Below, one piece after another: positions 8,709 through 17,375 of a DNA stretch of 23,884 nt (position 1 is its first letter; each line of letters opens with the position of its first letter). The DNA lies in contig URJQ01000032.1 of NCBI GenBank assembly GCA_900548195.1, positions 1 to 23,884 on the forward strand, read 5' to 3'. The notes beneath the pieces are model-generated. The model was not told the DNA's origin and searched no databases. It saw only the letters and a program-made list of their open reading frames with translations. Position numbers and translations under genes: made by a program. This DNA is from an uncultured Prevotella sp. (lineage in GTDB: Bacteria > Bacteroidota > Bacteroidia > Bacteroidales > Bacteroidaceae).

Positions 8709-9968
8709 TTATACCACTCTCATTACTGCGTCTGTGGCGCCTGACTGTGACTTGACGTATTCGCCAGCTTTGCGACTTGCTTCTGCCAGGGCTTTAGGGT
8801 CGCTGGAGAATTTGCGCATGAAGATTTCGAAATCGTGCGTGTCGCTGATGCTGAATCCGCCACCTTCTGCTATCAATGCCACTGCTTCCTGGAAGCGTTC
8901 ATGGTTTGGACCGAAGATGACAGGCATTCCCCATACCGCTGCTTCGAGCACATTATGGATGCCGACACCGAAGCCTCCGCCTACATAAGCCACTTTACCA
9001 TAGCGATAGATGCTGGAGAGGAGACCGAAGCAGTTGATTATAATAGCATCAGCCTCTGCCAGCTGCTTGCTCAGGGCGTCTCTTTGTGCTTCATTTGCCG
9101 ACTCCCACGCGTCGCGTACATCGGTATAGCGTATCACTTTCTTGCCTTCGAGAAGTGCCTCAATCTGCTTGAGATGATCTTCATCAATGACGTGTGGAGC
9201 GATGATGAGCTTCCAGTCAGGATTGTTCTGGAGCATATAAGGGATGAAAATCTCTTCATCAGGCAGCCAACTGCTTCCTGCCACGAAGCCATTCTTGCCA
9301 TCGAGGAAAGCGGAAACGATAGGAAGTTCCTTGCTCTGTTCCTTGATGGAGAGCACGCGGTCGAAGCGAGTGTCGCCACTGACGGTGACATCATGGATGC
9401 CAATCTTGGCGAGCAGTTCGCGAGAGCGCTCATTCTGCACGAAGAATCGTGTGAAGCATTTCAGCACTTTGCCGTACTGTCTGCCATACCAACGGAAGAA
9501 AATCTGGTTGGGACGGAAGATGGAGCTGACGCTATAGACAGGAATATTGCGGTGGCGCAAGATATGGAGGTAGTTATACCAGAACTCATACTTGATGAAG
9601 AACGCCATTTCAGGTCGTATGGTGCGCAGGAATCTGCGTGCATTGTGTGGAGTGTCGAGAGGAAGATAGCAGATGATGTCAGCCCCCTCGTAATTCTTTC
9701 TCACCTCATAGCCAGATGGCGAGAAGAACGTGAGGAGGATTTTGAATTCCGGACGCTCCTTTCTGAATCGCTCGATAATGGGACGTCCTTGTTCAAATTC
9801 ACCCAAAGAGGCGGCATGAAACCATACGTATCGAGCGTTAGGGTCCATTTTCTCCCTAATCGTACGTATGGCTTTCTTCTCGCCTTGCCACATCATCTTC
9901 ACCTTCTTGCTGAAGAAGCTGGCAATGGCGACGCCTGTAAGGTAAATGAGTATTATAATATTATACAT
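8709..9968 (-). CDS. waaA: 3-deoxy-D-manno-octulosonic acid (Kdo) transferase
   Basis: WaaA (KdtA) transfers Kdo from CMP-Kdo to lipid A precursor at the inner face of the cytoplasmic membrane, starting the LPS core. An N-terminal hydrophobic anchor (residues 4-20) precedes the GT30 glycosyltransferase fold. The segment HAASLGE near residue 52 contains the catalytic Glu (about residue 58) of the family. Further family features are FIKYEFWYN, SSIFRPNQIFF, AGSSWLPDE and, in the C-terminal nucleotide-sugar domain, GGGFGVGIHNVLEAA with FGPNHERFQEA. The length (419 aa) is typical. I prefer the ATG ending at 9968; an in-frame GTG directly before it (9969-9971) would add one residue. It lies 11 nt after the gltX stop, so the two are co-transcribed. 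Confidence 0.95.
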   Translation of the reverse strand: MYNIIILIYLTGVAIASFFSKKVKMMWQGEKKAIRTIREKMDPNARYVWFHAASLGEFEQGRPIIERFRKERPEFKILLTFFSPSGYEVRKNYEGADIICYLPLDTPHNARRFLRTIRPEMAFFIKYEFWYNYLHILRHRNIPVYSVSSIFRPNQIFFRWYGRQYGKVLKCFTRFFVQNERSRELLAKIGIHDVTVSGDTRFDRVLSIKEQSKELPIVSAFLDGKNGFVAGSSWLPDEEIFIPYMLQNNPDWKLIIAPHVIDEDHLKQIEALLEGKKVIRYTDVRDAWESANEAQRDALSKQLAEADAIIINCFGLLSSIYRYGKVAYVGGGFGVGIHNVLEAAVWGMPVIFGPNHERFQEAVALIAEGGGFSISDTHDFEIFMRKFSSDPKALAEASRKAGEYVKSQSGATDAVMRVV

Positions 9969-9979
9969 CACGATTTCCT

Positions 9980-11494
9980 TTAGCCCAACTTCTCGATTGC
10001 GCGCTTCATGCGGGCGATGGTCTCTTCCTTACCGAGGAAAGCGGAAATGTCGAACATTCCAGGTCCCTTGCCTTCTCCCACGAGAGTGAGACGGAAAGCA
10101 TTCATTACGTCTCCGAGCTTATAGCCCTTGCTTTCCACCCAAGCCATTACTACAGGCTCCTGACCCTCAACAGAGAAGTCTTCGATGCCCGCGAGGACGT
10201 CAGCCAGTTCGGTCATTACAGCGGCAGAATTTTCCTTCCAGCGCTTCTTGACGGTCTTCTCGTCATACTCCATCGGAGCGATGAAGAAGAAAGAGCAGAG
10301 TGGCCATAGCTCGCTGACGAAATTGACGCGGTCCTTCATCATAGCCACCACCTTGGTAATGCGTTCCATAGACTCTTCTACGCCATTGTTAGCCACGATA
10401 GGAGCGAAGAGCTCAGCAATCTCTTCAGGGCTCTTCATGAGGATATACTCATGGTTGAACCACTGTCCTTTCTTGTAATCGAACTTAGCACCAGCCTTAG
10501 AGCAGTGAGAAATATCGAAAGCCTTTACGAGTTCATCGAGAGAGAAAATCTCCTGTTCGGTGCCAGGATTCCATCCGAGAAGTGCGAGGAAATTGACCAC
10601 TGCCTCTGGGAAATATCCGCTCTCACGGTATCCAGAGCTTACTTCTCCAGTCTTAGGGTCGTGCCATTCCAATGGGAAAACAGGGAATCCGAGACGGTCG
10701 CCATCACGCTTGGAGAGCTTTCCCTTACCTTCCGGCTTGAGCAGGAGAGGGAGGTGAGCAAACTGAGGCATAGTGTCAGCCCATCCGAAAGCCTCATAGA
10801 GAAGCACGTGGAGAGGCGCACTTGGGAGCCATTCCTCGCCACGGATGACGTGAGAGACCTCCATGAGGTGGTCGTCCACGATATTGGCGAGATGGTAAGT
10901 AGGGAGCTCGTCAGCGCTCTTGTATAGCACTTTGTCGTCGAGGATGTCGGTCTTGATGCGCACCTCGCCGCGGATGAGGTCATTGACGAGCACTTCCTTG
11001 CCCGGATTGATAAGGAAACGCACTACATACTGCTTGCCGTCAGCGATGAGCTGGTCCACCTCTTCCTTGCTGAGGCTGAGAGAATTGCGCATCTGAAGGC
11101 GAGTCTTTGCGTCGTATTGGAAGTTTTGTATCTCGCTGCGCTTGGCCTCGAGCTCTTCCGGAGTGTCGAATGCGATGTACGCTTTGCCTGCATCAATAAG
11201 CTGCTTGACGTATTTCTTGTATATATCCCTACGCTCGCTCTGGCGGTAAGGACCATGTTCGCCTCCGAAGCTTACACCTTCATCAAACTTGATGCCGAGC
11301 CATTTGAATGACTCGATGATGTATTCCTCAGCTCCTGGCACGAAGCGATGGGAGTCAGTGTCCTCGATACGGAAGATGAGGTCACCGCCATGCTGACGGG
11401 CAAAGAGGTAATTATACAATGCAGTACGTACTCCGCCGATGTGAAGAGCACCGGTAGGGCTTGGCGCAAAGCGCACTCTTACTTTTCTTTCCAT
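9980..11494 (-). CDS. gltX: glutamyl-tRNA synthetase
   Basis: This 504-residue class I aminoacyl-tRNA synthetase charges tRNA-Glu with glutamate. The N-terminal Rossmann domain carries the HIGH-type motif (SPTGALHIGG, near residue 12-21) and RTALYNYLFAR. The KMSKS-type motif appears as KLSKRDG (about residue 260). The C-terminal part (WFNHEYI onward) is the anticodon-binding helical domain. It reads directly into waaA. The start codon at 11492-11494 is followed by the typical MERKVRVRFAPSPTG. Confidence 0.97.
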   Translation of the reverse strand: MERKVRVRFAPSPTGALHIGGVRTALYNYLFARQHGGDLIFRIEDTDSHRFVPGAEEYIIESFKWLGIKFDEGVSFGGEHGPYRQSERRDIYKKYVKQLIDAGKAYIAFDTPEELEAKRSEIQNFQYDAKTRLQMRNSLSLSKEEVDQLIADGKQYVVRFLINPGKEVLVNDLIRGEVRIKTDILDDKVLYKSADELPTYHLANIVDDHLMEVSHVIRGEEWLPSAPLHVLLYEAFGWADTMPQFAHLPLLLKPEGKGKLSKRDGDRLGFPVFPLEWHDPKTGEVSSGYRESGYFPEAVVNFLALLGWNPGTEQEIFSLDELVKAFDISHCSKAGAKFDYKKGQWFNHEYILMKSPEEIAELFAPIVANNGVEESMERITKVVAMMKDRVNFVSELWPLCSFFFIAPMEYDEKTVKKRWKENSAAVMTELADVLAGIEDFSVEGQEPVVMAWVESKGYKLGDVMNAFRLTLVGEGKGPGMFDISAFLGKEETIARMKRAIEKLG

Positions 11495-11563
11495 GTCTAT
11501 CTATTAGTCGATTTTACAGCACACTCATAGAGCGTACTACCTCTAATTTAATTATTTTCCGTG

Positions 11564-11595
11564 CAAAATTAACATTTTCTCCCCATTTAAGCGAA
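11564..11595 (-). promoter_or_regulatory. probable gltX-waaA promoter
   Basis: On the minus strand a TAATTTTG -7 box (11564-11571) fits TAnnTTTG. A TTCG (11592-11595), 20 nt upstream, is a one-mismatch -33 box. The gltX start is about 70 nt downstream. On the opposite strand TATTTTCG (11636-11643) could be a weak -7 box for the divergent phosphohydrolase gene, but it lacks a clear -33 partner. Confidence 0.55.
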
Positions 11596-11710
11596 CTTTT
11601 TCCTGTTTTTTCTCTCTTATCCAATTATTTTTTAGTATTTTCGCACCCAGAAGTAACAGAGCCACCCTATAATCATCGGCTTTTGTCAAAAAGAAAAACG
11701 CAAAAAGATA

Positions 11711-13810
11711 ATGTCAACAAGATATTCCACAGAAGGACAGAAGAGATGGCAAGCGTATCTGCTGCGCTTCCTTATCATATTGGTTTCGACGGTAATAATC
11801 GTACTGGCGATGCCAAAGAAATCCGTGCCCAACTATGAAGTGAAGGAAAACTCAGTATGGCTGAAGGAACCAGTCACTGCCGGAATAGACTTTGACGTGC
11901 CAAAGGACTCCATAACCTATCAGGCACAGGTCGATTCCGCGATGCAGTATTTCGTGCCATATTACGAGATAAATGATGAGATAGGCAATAGATACATCAA
12001 ACGCTTCCAGTCGAAATACAGAAACGGTATCGAGGGACTGCCAAAGTCTTTCGTCAACTCCGTCACAGCCAAACTGCGCGAGATATACAATGTCGGCATC
12101 ATGCCGTCAGAAGATTACGCCAGGATAACGCGCGACACATTGGCTGTAATCAATTTCAAGCGAGGCAACACCAACAGAAAAATACTCTGCACCGAGTTTT
12201 ACACTCCGCTCAAAGCCTATGAGAGCTTCTTCAAAGACCCTCAGATGAACTATGCGAGAAATATGCTCCAGAAGTGTAATATCGATTATTATCTGAAGGA
12301 AAACCTTATCTATGATAAAGCTCAATGTCAGGCAGATATAGAAAATCTCACGTCCACTATCACCAAGCATGAGGCAGAATTCAAGAAGGGAGAGTGCATC
12401 GTCGATCGTGGACAGGTGGCAACGCCAATCATAGTAAAAGCACTTGCCACATATTCCGCAGAGATGGAGAAGAATGAATCACTGATGAGCCGTTCCACCA
12501 CCATGATAGGACGCGCACTGATTATCATCATGCTGCTCTCCGTCTTTACCATCTATCTGCACCTCTTCCGTGGCGACTACTTCCGCAAACCGCGCTCGCT
12601 CGCCATGGTCTATTTCCTTATAGTGCTCTTTCCAGTGCTCGTGTCGCTCACATATCAGTATAGCCAGCATTACATCTACATCCTCCCGCTCGCCATGCTG
12701 CCGATGTTCATACGCATCTTCCTCGACTCGCGCACAGCCTTTATAGCGCATATCACGATGGTGCTCATAGCGGCGCTGGCGCTCAGTCAGCCATTTATCT
12801 TCGTGATAGTGCAGGTGGTCAGCGGTCTCGTCTCCATTTTCTCGCTCCGCGAACTGTCAAAGCGCTCGCAGGTGTTCACAGCATCCGTCACCACCTGCGC
12901 CGCCGGACTGATAGTATATCAGGCACTCAAGCTCACCCAACCAGGCGAAGACTGGCATCTGTCGCCAGGCGAAGTGTCGCATTTCATATTCTGTGGAGTC
13001 TTGCTTCTTACATCCTATCCATTGATGTACGTAGTGGAGAAAGCCTTCGGATTTACCTCCGCCGTGACGCTCTTTGAGCTTTCAGACATCAATAAGGACC
13101 TCCTGCGCCGACTCTCGGAAGTGTCTGCCGGAACGATGCAGCATAGCATCACGGTCAGTAACATCGCTGCCGACATAGCGCAGAAGATAGGCGCACGCAG
13201 TCTTCTCGTGCGTACAGGCGCGCTCTATCATGATATAGGTAAGATATCCAATCCTTCCTTCTTCACCGAAAACCAGAAGGACATCAATCCTCACGACCAC
13301 ATGACACCACAGGAGAGCGCACGCATCATCATCAATCACGTCAAGGAAGGAAAGCGCCTCGCAGAGAAATATGGACTGCCTAATGAGATTATCGACTTTA
13401 TCATGACTCATCATGGCGCAGGAATGACAAAATACTTCTACATCACGTACAAGAATGCTCATCCTGACGAGGAGGTGGACAAGGCTCCTTTCACATATCC
13501 AGGACCTAATCCATTCACTACCGAGCAGGCAATTCTCATGATGGCAGACTCTGTAGAGGCTGCGTCACGCTCGCTGAAGGACTATACAGAGGAAAGCATC
13601 ACCGAACTGGTCAATCGCGTCATCGACGGTATCGTGGCAGACGGATTCTTCCTCGACTGTCCAATCACATTCCATGACATCTCTGTGGCAAAGCGTGTCA
13701 TCATAGAACGTCTCAAGACAAACTACCACACACGCATCACATATCCCGAACTGAAGACTGCCGCACAGAAGTCGGCAGAGCAGGAAACCAAGAAAATGAA
13801 GAAGAAATGA
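11711..13810 (+). CDS. 7TM-HD membrane phosphohydrolase, PgpH/YqfF type
   Basis: This is a 699-residue integral membrane protein. One TM helix (about residues 17-35) precedes an extracytoplasmic domain (about 45-255, the 7TMR-HDED type). A block of further TM helices follows (about 258-455: for example RALIIIMLLSVFTIYL, MVYFLIVLFPVLVSL, HFIFCGVLLLTSYPLMYVV), then a cytoplasmic HD domain. HD metal ligands are visible: MQHS near 475, the HDIGK signature near 506, and THHGAGM near 565. In Listeria, PgpH of this architecture hydrolyses c-di-AMP, and a c-di-AMP cyclase gene lies in this window (cdaA). The substrate here is inferred from family. The gene overlaps the next by 4 nt. The Lys-rich C-terminus (KKMKKK) is ordinary. 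Confidence 0.88.
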   Translation: MSTRYSTEGQKRWQAYLLRFLIILVSTVIIVLAMPKKSVPNYEVKENSVWLKEPVTAGIDFDVPKDSITYQAQVDSAMQYFVPYYEINDEIGNRYIKRFQSKYRNGIEGLPKSFVNSVTAKLREIYNVGIMPSEDYARITRDTLAVINFKRGNTNRKILCTEFYTPLKAYESFFKDPQMNYARNMLQKCNIDYYLKENLIYDKAQCQADIENLTSTITKHEAEFKKGECIVDRGQVATPIIVKALATYSAEMEKNESLMSRSTTMIGRALIIIMLLSVFTIYLHLFRGDYFRKPRSLAMVYFLIVLFPVLVSLTYQYSQHYIYILPLAMLPMFIRIFLDSRTAFIAHITMVLIAALALSQPFIFVIVQVVSGLVSIFSLRELSKRSQVFTASVTTCAAGLIVYQALKLTQPGEDWHLSPGEVSHFIFCGVLLLTSYPLMYVVEKAFGFTSAVTLFELSDINKDLLRRLSEVSAGTMQHSITVSNIAADIAQKIGARSLLVRTGALYHDIGKISNPSFFTENQKDINPHDHMTPQESARIIINHVKEGKRLAEKYGLPNEIIDFIMTHHGAGMTKYFYITYKNAHPDEEVDKAPFTYPGPNPFTTEQAILMMADSVEAASRSLKDYTEESITELVNRVIDGIVADGFFLDCPITFHDISVAKRVIIERLKTNYHTRITYPELKTAAQKSAEQETKKMKKK

Positions 13811-14346
13811 AGGCAGAAGAAGATAATCCCACACACGCCATCTACCGCTGGACAGCACTCGATGCCATAGCCCTGCCCATCATATTCCTCAGTAGGATAA
13901 GGCATTGCGCAGGATATGGAGTGCAGTCGCCCACCGACTACGCCTTCGTACGCGAAGTAATCTATGAGCACGGCGACTACAGTCTCTACCCAGAACTCCT
14001 CGCTGGCAGCCACAAGTCAGCATGGATGGAGAGGAAGATAGCAAAGCTACTGCTCAGGATAAGCAACTATGCCCAAGCGGAAAGCATAGCCACAAGCGGA
14101 CCAATAACGCCGATGATGCACCGTGCCTTGCGCCTCGGATGCCACAAAAGCCGTATCATCCCCTACGTCGCATCAGCGCCACCATCGCCTCTCATCATCA
14201 TCGCCGACATAAGAAAAGAGGATAGAGAGGAATGGAAAGCCCTCCTTCAGCGCCCCAATATCATAGCTTACGACCTCCACTACATAGGCTTCGCATTTCA
14301 TGATGCAGGCAGATATGGAGAAGCGCATATCGTGAATTTCTATTAA
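13807..14346 (+). CDS. degenerate SAM-methyltransferase-like protein
   Basis: This 179-residue protein starts inside the preceding stop (ATGA overlap, 13807-13810), so its translation is probably coupled to the phosphohydrolase. Its N-terminal RHCAGYGVQSPTDYAFVREV resembles the RHxGHGxHSPFxYxFVxxV opening of a Bacteroidetes family related to class I O-methyltransferases. Its C-terminal YDLHYIGFAFHD...HIVNF resembles that family's ending (DLYDLGIVFF...H.vl.F). In between, where the SAM-binding ELGTSxGxST motif is expected, I read SIATSGPITPMMHRA, without the acidic residue and glycines. The protein is also shorter than I would expect. I infer loss of SAM binding. These family matches are from memory. 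The stop codon lies 1 nt before fold-back element copy 2. Confidence 0.6.
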   Translation: MKAEEDNPTHAIYRWTALDAIALPIIFLSRIRHCAGYGVQSPTDYAFVREVIYEHGDYSLYPELLAGSHKSAWMERKIAKLLLRISNYAQAESIATSGPITPMMHRALRLGCHKSRIIPYVASAPPSPLIIIADIRKEDREEWKALLQRPNIIAYDLHYIGFAFHDAGRYGEAHIVNFY

Positions 14347-14347
14347 A

Positions 14348-14539
14348 CCCAAATCGGTCATTAGACCACAATGTTCAAAAACTCTTGCTATTGTGTTGTT
14401 TCCTAACAGATTTTATTTTCTTGTCGGCATCTTGCCTGTTTTTGTAACTTGACGTAGCCCGCTACGCCTGCGTTACAAATACAGCCAATCTGCTCGACAA
14501 TAAAACAAAATCTGTTTAGTCTCTAATGACCGATTTGGG
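14348..14539. mobile_element. 192-bp fold-back, MITE-like element, copy 2
   Basis: Same length and orientation as copy 1, with about four differences. The 18-bp terminal inverted repeats are at 14348-14365 and 14522-14539 and extend to 20 bp here (AA before, TT after). The core arms pair better than in copy 1: CTAACAGATTTTATTTTC on the left faces an imperfect complement beginning near 14495. The element lies just after the stop of the methyltransferase-like gene and may now act as its terminator, since no other hairpin is present. It has no ORF. With the promoter at 14623-14653 it accounts for the gene-free 14347-14692 stretch. Confidence 0.8.
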
Positions 14540-14622
14540 TTAAAAAATAGTGAGTCAAAGAGCCCAAGACACCGTAAACTGTAAGTTCTTTTCCTAAATA
14601 ATATAAAAAAAACAGAGAATGA

Positions 14623-14653
14623 CTTGCAGATAACAAAAAAAACAGTATCTTTG
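14623..14653 (+). promoter_or_regulatory. promoter of the DUF2795 gene
   Basis: CTTG (14623-14626, one mismatch to TTTG) and TATCTTTG (14646-14653) are 19 nt apart. The start codon is about 40 nt past the -7 box, through an A-rich leader. Confidence 0.75.
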
Positions 14654-14692
14654 CGCCCGAAAAAACAAAAAAAGAACTAAAAAAATAATATT

Positions 14693-14914
14693 ATGTATTG
14701 GACACTTGAATTAGCATCAAAACTGGAAGACGCTCCATGGCCTGCTACCAAGGAGGAACTCCTCGACTACGCACTCCGTTCCGGCGTGCCAATGGAGGTA
14801 ATAGAGAATCTCGAAGAGATAGAAGACGAAGGTGACGTCTATGAATCCATAGAAGATATATGGCCAGACTATCCTACAAAAGACGATTTCCTCTTCGACG
14901 AGGAAGAATACTAA
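14693..14914 (+). CDS. small acidic DUF2795-domain protein
   Basis: This 73-residue soluble protein opens with a short helical segment (WTLELASKLEDAPWPATKEELLDYA), followed by SGVPMEVIENLEEI, then a strongly acidic C-terminus. The pattern, with the WPATKxELLDYA turn, matches the DUF2795 family that is very common in Bacteroidetes and has no known function. It has its own promoter and a strong terminator, so it is a stand-alone transcription unit. Confidence 0.85.
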   Translation: MYWTLELASKLEDAPWPATKEELLDYALRSGVPMEVIENLEEIEDEGDVYESIEDIWPDYPTKDDFLFDEEEY

Positions 14915-14946
14915 TCGTTTGTTAGTCGGTCTAAAGTGCAGAACAT

Positions 14947-14990
14947 AAGCGGTACAGGAATTTTCAAGAAGATTCCTGTATCGCTTTTTC
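14947..14990 (+). terminator. intrinsic terminator of the DUF2795 gene
   Basis: AAGCGGTACAGGAAT (14947-14961) pairs with ATTCCTGTATCGCTT (14972-14986), with one G-T wobble and a 10-nt loop. It is followed by a T-rich run (TTTCTTCTTTT). Confidence 0.85.
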
Positions 14991-15103
14991 TTCTTTTATC
15001 GACGCATAAATTGTGCTATAAGTAAAAAAATGAGCACATTATGGCTATTGCTATTAGGCTTTTGTTTCTTTGGGTTTAACGTTTGATAATCAAGCGATCA
15101 AAC

Positions 15104-15994
15104 CTATCGCCTCGCTTTTCCTCTGAAACTGTTTCGCGCCAAAGCGGATTCGCAGTTCTGACACAGTGCTTCTGTGGCTTTATGATGCAGGAAACCTTCT
15201 ATCATCGCTTGCGCTCGGGGCGATGAAAGTATCTCTTCGAGCGACTGATGGAGCAGGTTTCCGAGGATGATGTCACCGTCATGATCGAGGCAACATGGCA
15301 CGAGACTGCCGTCGGCAAGCACTCCGATTTGCTTGATTAACGCTTTGCAATATAGTTGTTTCTTCTCTTCTTGGTCGGAAGAAACGGACGGTTCGGCTTT
15401 TGCTTCAGGCCATTCAAACTTCCTATCGAACTCAAGATAGATATTTTCACAGAGACGATAGCCGTCAGGACGCTCCTTCCAGGGCTTCGGTACGTAGTGC
15501 TCGATGAGGCGCATCACTTCTTCATTCTCCTTATCCCTGCCTCCCTGATTCCAAAGGCGTAGCACCATGCAGGTGCCTTTCTCTGCCGCAAGGGTGGAGA
15601 AGTGCATCACTTCATCTATGTATTCTGCCAATCTGCTCTTGGCATTGCTCTCGTGTGAATGCAGTGAGAGCTGTATCTTGTGTGGAAGCGTGTCGATAAG
15701 GTCGAGGGCACGATGGAGTAGGGTGCCATTCGACGTGAGAACTGTCTTGAAGCCCTTTTCTCGTGCAGTGGAAATAAAATGCGGAAGAAGGGGATGAAGC
15801 AACGGTTCTCCCATCAGATGAAAATAGAGAAAGCATACTTTTCCCTGGATTTTATCGGTCAGAAGGTCAAATTCCTCTGCTGTCAACTGTCTTTTCTCCC
15901 TCTTATGCTTGGGGCAGAAGTCACAGTTGAGATTGCATGTATTCGTCACTTCTATATAGCAGCGGTCTATCATTCTATTGTTCTTCTCTGTCAT
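15104..15994 (-). CDS. radical SAM/SPASM domain protein
   Basis: This 296-residue protein carries the radical SAM 4Fe-4S motif CNLNCDFC (CxxxCxxC) near residue 15. It has further family features such as YFHLMGEPLLHP, LTSNGTLL and IQLSLHSHE. A Cys-rich C-terminal SPASM-like region (LYCKALIKQIGVLADGSLVPCCLD, later LCQNCE) would hold an auxiliary cluster. The substrate is unknown; no peptide substrate or partner gene is visible. I chose the ATG at 15992-15994 because a promoter lies just upstream (16021-16051); the longer reading frame to 16195 would start inside ackA. A 7-bp hairpin directly after the stop (15081-15103, GTTTGAT/ATCAAAC) could be a weak terminator. Confidence 0.88.
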   Translation of the reverse strand: MTEKNNRMIDRCYIEVTNTCNLNCDFCPKHKREKRQLTAEEFDLLTDKIQGKVCFLYFHLMGEPLLHPLLPHFISTAREKGFKTVLTSNGTLLHRALDLIDTLPHKIQLSLHSHESNAKSRLAEYIDEVMHFSTLAAEKGTCMVLRLWNQGGRDKENEEVMRLIEHYVPKPWKERPDGYRLCENIYLEFDRKFEWPEAKAEPSVSSDQEEKKQLYCKALIKQIGVLADGSLVPCCLDHDGDIILGNLLHQSLEEILSSPRAQAMIEGFLHHKATEALCQNCESALARNSFRGKARR

Positions 15995-16020
15995 AATCCA
16001 CCATAATTTGGTACTATCTG

Positions 16021-16051
16021 CAAATCTACAATATTTTATCGAGAAATCAAA
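16021..16051 (-). promoter_or_regulatory. promoter of the radical SAM gene
   Basis: On the minus strand, TTTG (16048-16051) and TAGATTTG (16021-16028) are separated by 19 nt. Transcription should begin near 16015, about 20 nt before the chosen ATG. It lies just after the ackA terminator, so the gene is independent of ackA. Confidence 0.8.
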
Positions 16052-16076
16052 AGAAAAGAATAAGAAAAGCAAAAAA

Positions 16077-16120
16077 ATGACTGGCGATATGGGCGCATAA
16101 ACGCTCTTATCACCAGTCAT
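16077..16120 (-). terminator. intrinsic terminator of ackA
   Basis: Arms 16077-16089 and 16108-16120 (ATGACTGGCGATA with TATCACCAGTCAT) form a 13-bp stem with one mismatch. On the minus strand it is followed by a run of seven T. A smaller GCG-cataaa-CGC stem lies in the loop. It is about 40 nt after the ackA stop. Confidence 0.85.
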
Positions 16121-16160
16121 TATCATATTATAATCTTCTTGATTAGAGGTATGTTGGAGT

Positions 16161-17357
16161 TTACTTCTGTATGAGTTCCATTGTGTCCTTAGCAATCATA
16201 AGTTCCTCATCAGTAGGAATTACGACAACCTTAACCTTAGAGTCAGGAGTAGAAATGAGAGCCTCCTTACCATGAATAGTAGCATTAAGCTCCTTGTCAA
16301 TCTTGATTCCCATGAACTCAAGACCCTCGCAAGTGCCTTCACGCATAGAAGCCTGGTTCTCACCAACACCTGCAGTGAATACCAATACGTCGATACCGCC
16401 CATTGCAGCAGCGTAAGCACCGATGTACTTCTTGATGCGATAGAAGTAAGATTCCTCTGCTATCATAGCCTTTGGATTGCGTTCTGCCACAGCATTCTCT
16501 ACGTCACGCATGTCAGAGTAGCCGCAAAGACCAAATACACCAGACTTCTTGTTGAGGAGATTAGAGATACCGTCAGCGTCAAGACCGAGCTTCTTCTGGA
16601 TGAAAGTGATAGCGCCACCGTCGATATCGCCAGAGCGTGTGCCCATCATGATACCCTCAAGCGGAGTAAGACCCATAGAAGTATCTACACACTTGCCGTC
16701 AACGACAGCAGCGAGAGAGCCACCGTTACCGATATGAGCAGTAACCATCTTGCAGCCTTCCTGTGGTATGCCGAGGAATTCGCAAGCGCGCTTGCTTACA
16801 TAGCGGTGGGATGTGCCGTGGAAACCATAGCGACGAACGCCATACTTCTCGTACAACTCGTAAGGAACGGCATACATATAAGCCTTAGAAGGCATGGTCT
16901 GATGGAATGCAGTGTCGAATACACCAACCTGTGGGAGGTTTGGCATCAACTCGCTAACAGCGTTTACACCCTTGAGGTTTGCTGGGTTGTGGAGAGGAGC
17001 GAGGTCGGAACACTCGATGAAAGCCTTGATAACTTCAGGAGTAATGACTACAGAGTTAGCGAATTTCTCACCACCATGCACCATACGATGACCTACAGCA
17101 TCGATTTCGTCGAGAGACTTGATAACGCCGATTTCTGGATCAGTGAGGAGAGAGAAAATGAATTTAACGCCTTCAGTGTGCTCTGGAATGTCGTGCATGA
17201 TCTGCTTCTTCTCGCCGTTAGCGAGCTTCACCTTCACGAATGCGTTGTCAAGACCTACGCGCTCAGCGCCACCAGATGTCATCACTGAGTGATCATCCAT
17301 GTTGTAGAGAGCATACTTGATGCTCGAAGAACCACAGTTTAAAACTAAAATCTTCAT
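16161..17357 (-). CDS. ackA: acetate kinase
   Basis: AckA (398 residues, normal length) converts acetyl phosphate and ADP to acetate and ATP in the cytoplasm. Family signatures are the N-terminal LVLNCGSSSIKY (residues 4-15), GHRMVHGGEKF, GFHGTSHRYVS, AHIGNGGSLAAV and, near the C-terminus, VFTAGVGEN. It works with Pta, whose gene lies upstream on the same strand but is separated from ackA by a four-helix-bundle gene and repeat arrays. No clear TAnnTTTG box is visible directly upstream, so it may be read from the pta promoter. A small hairpin (GTTATGG/CCATAAC, 17424-17441) and a heptamer array lie in the gap before it. Confidence 0.97.
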   Translation of the reverse strand: MKILVLNCGSSSIKYALYNMDDHSVMTSGGAERVGLDNAFVKVKLANGEKKQIMHDIPEHTEGVKFIFSLLTDPEIGVIKSLDEIDAVGHRMVHGGEKFANSVVITPEVIKAFIECSDLAPLHNPANLKGVNAVSELMPNLPQVGVFDTAFHQTMPSKAYMYAVPYELYEKYGVRRYGFHGTSHRYVSKRACEFLGIPQEGCKMVTAHIGNGGSLAAVVDGKCVDTSMGLTPLEGIMMGTRSGDIDGGAITFIQKKLGLDADGISNLLNKKSGVFGLCGYSDMRDVENAVAERNPKAMIAEESYFYRIKKYIGAYAAAMGGIDVLVFTAGVGENQASMREGTCEGLEFMGIKIDKELNATIHGKEALISTPDSKVKVVVIPTDEELMIAKDTMELIQK

Positions 17358-17375
17358 AGTTTAGTATAATGTTCA

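Noticed and set aside
8835..9983. A 382-codon open frame on the plus strand opposite waaA
   Set aside because: It is antisense to a well-supported gene, matches no family I know, and is explained by codon composition of waaA.
16272..17288. A 338-codon plus-strand frame opposite ackA
   Set aside because: Antisense to a highly conserved enzyme gene; no motif or promoter.
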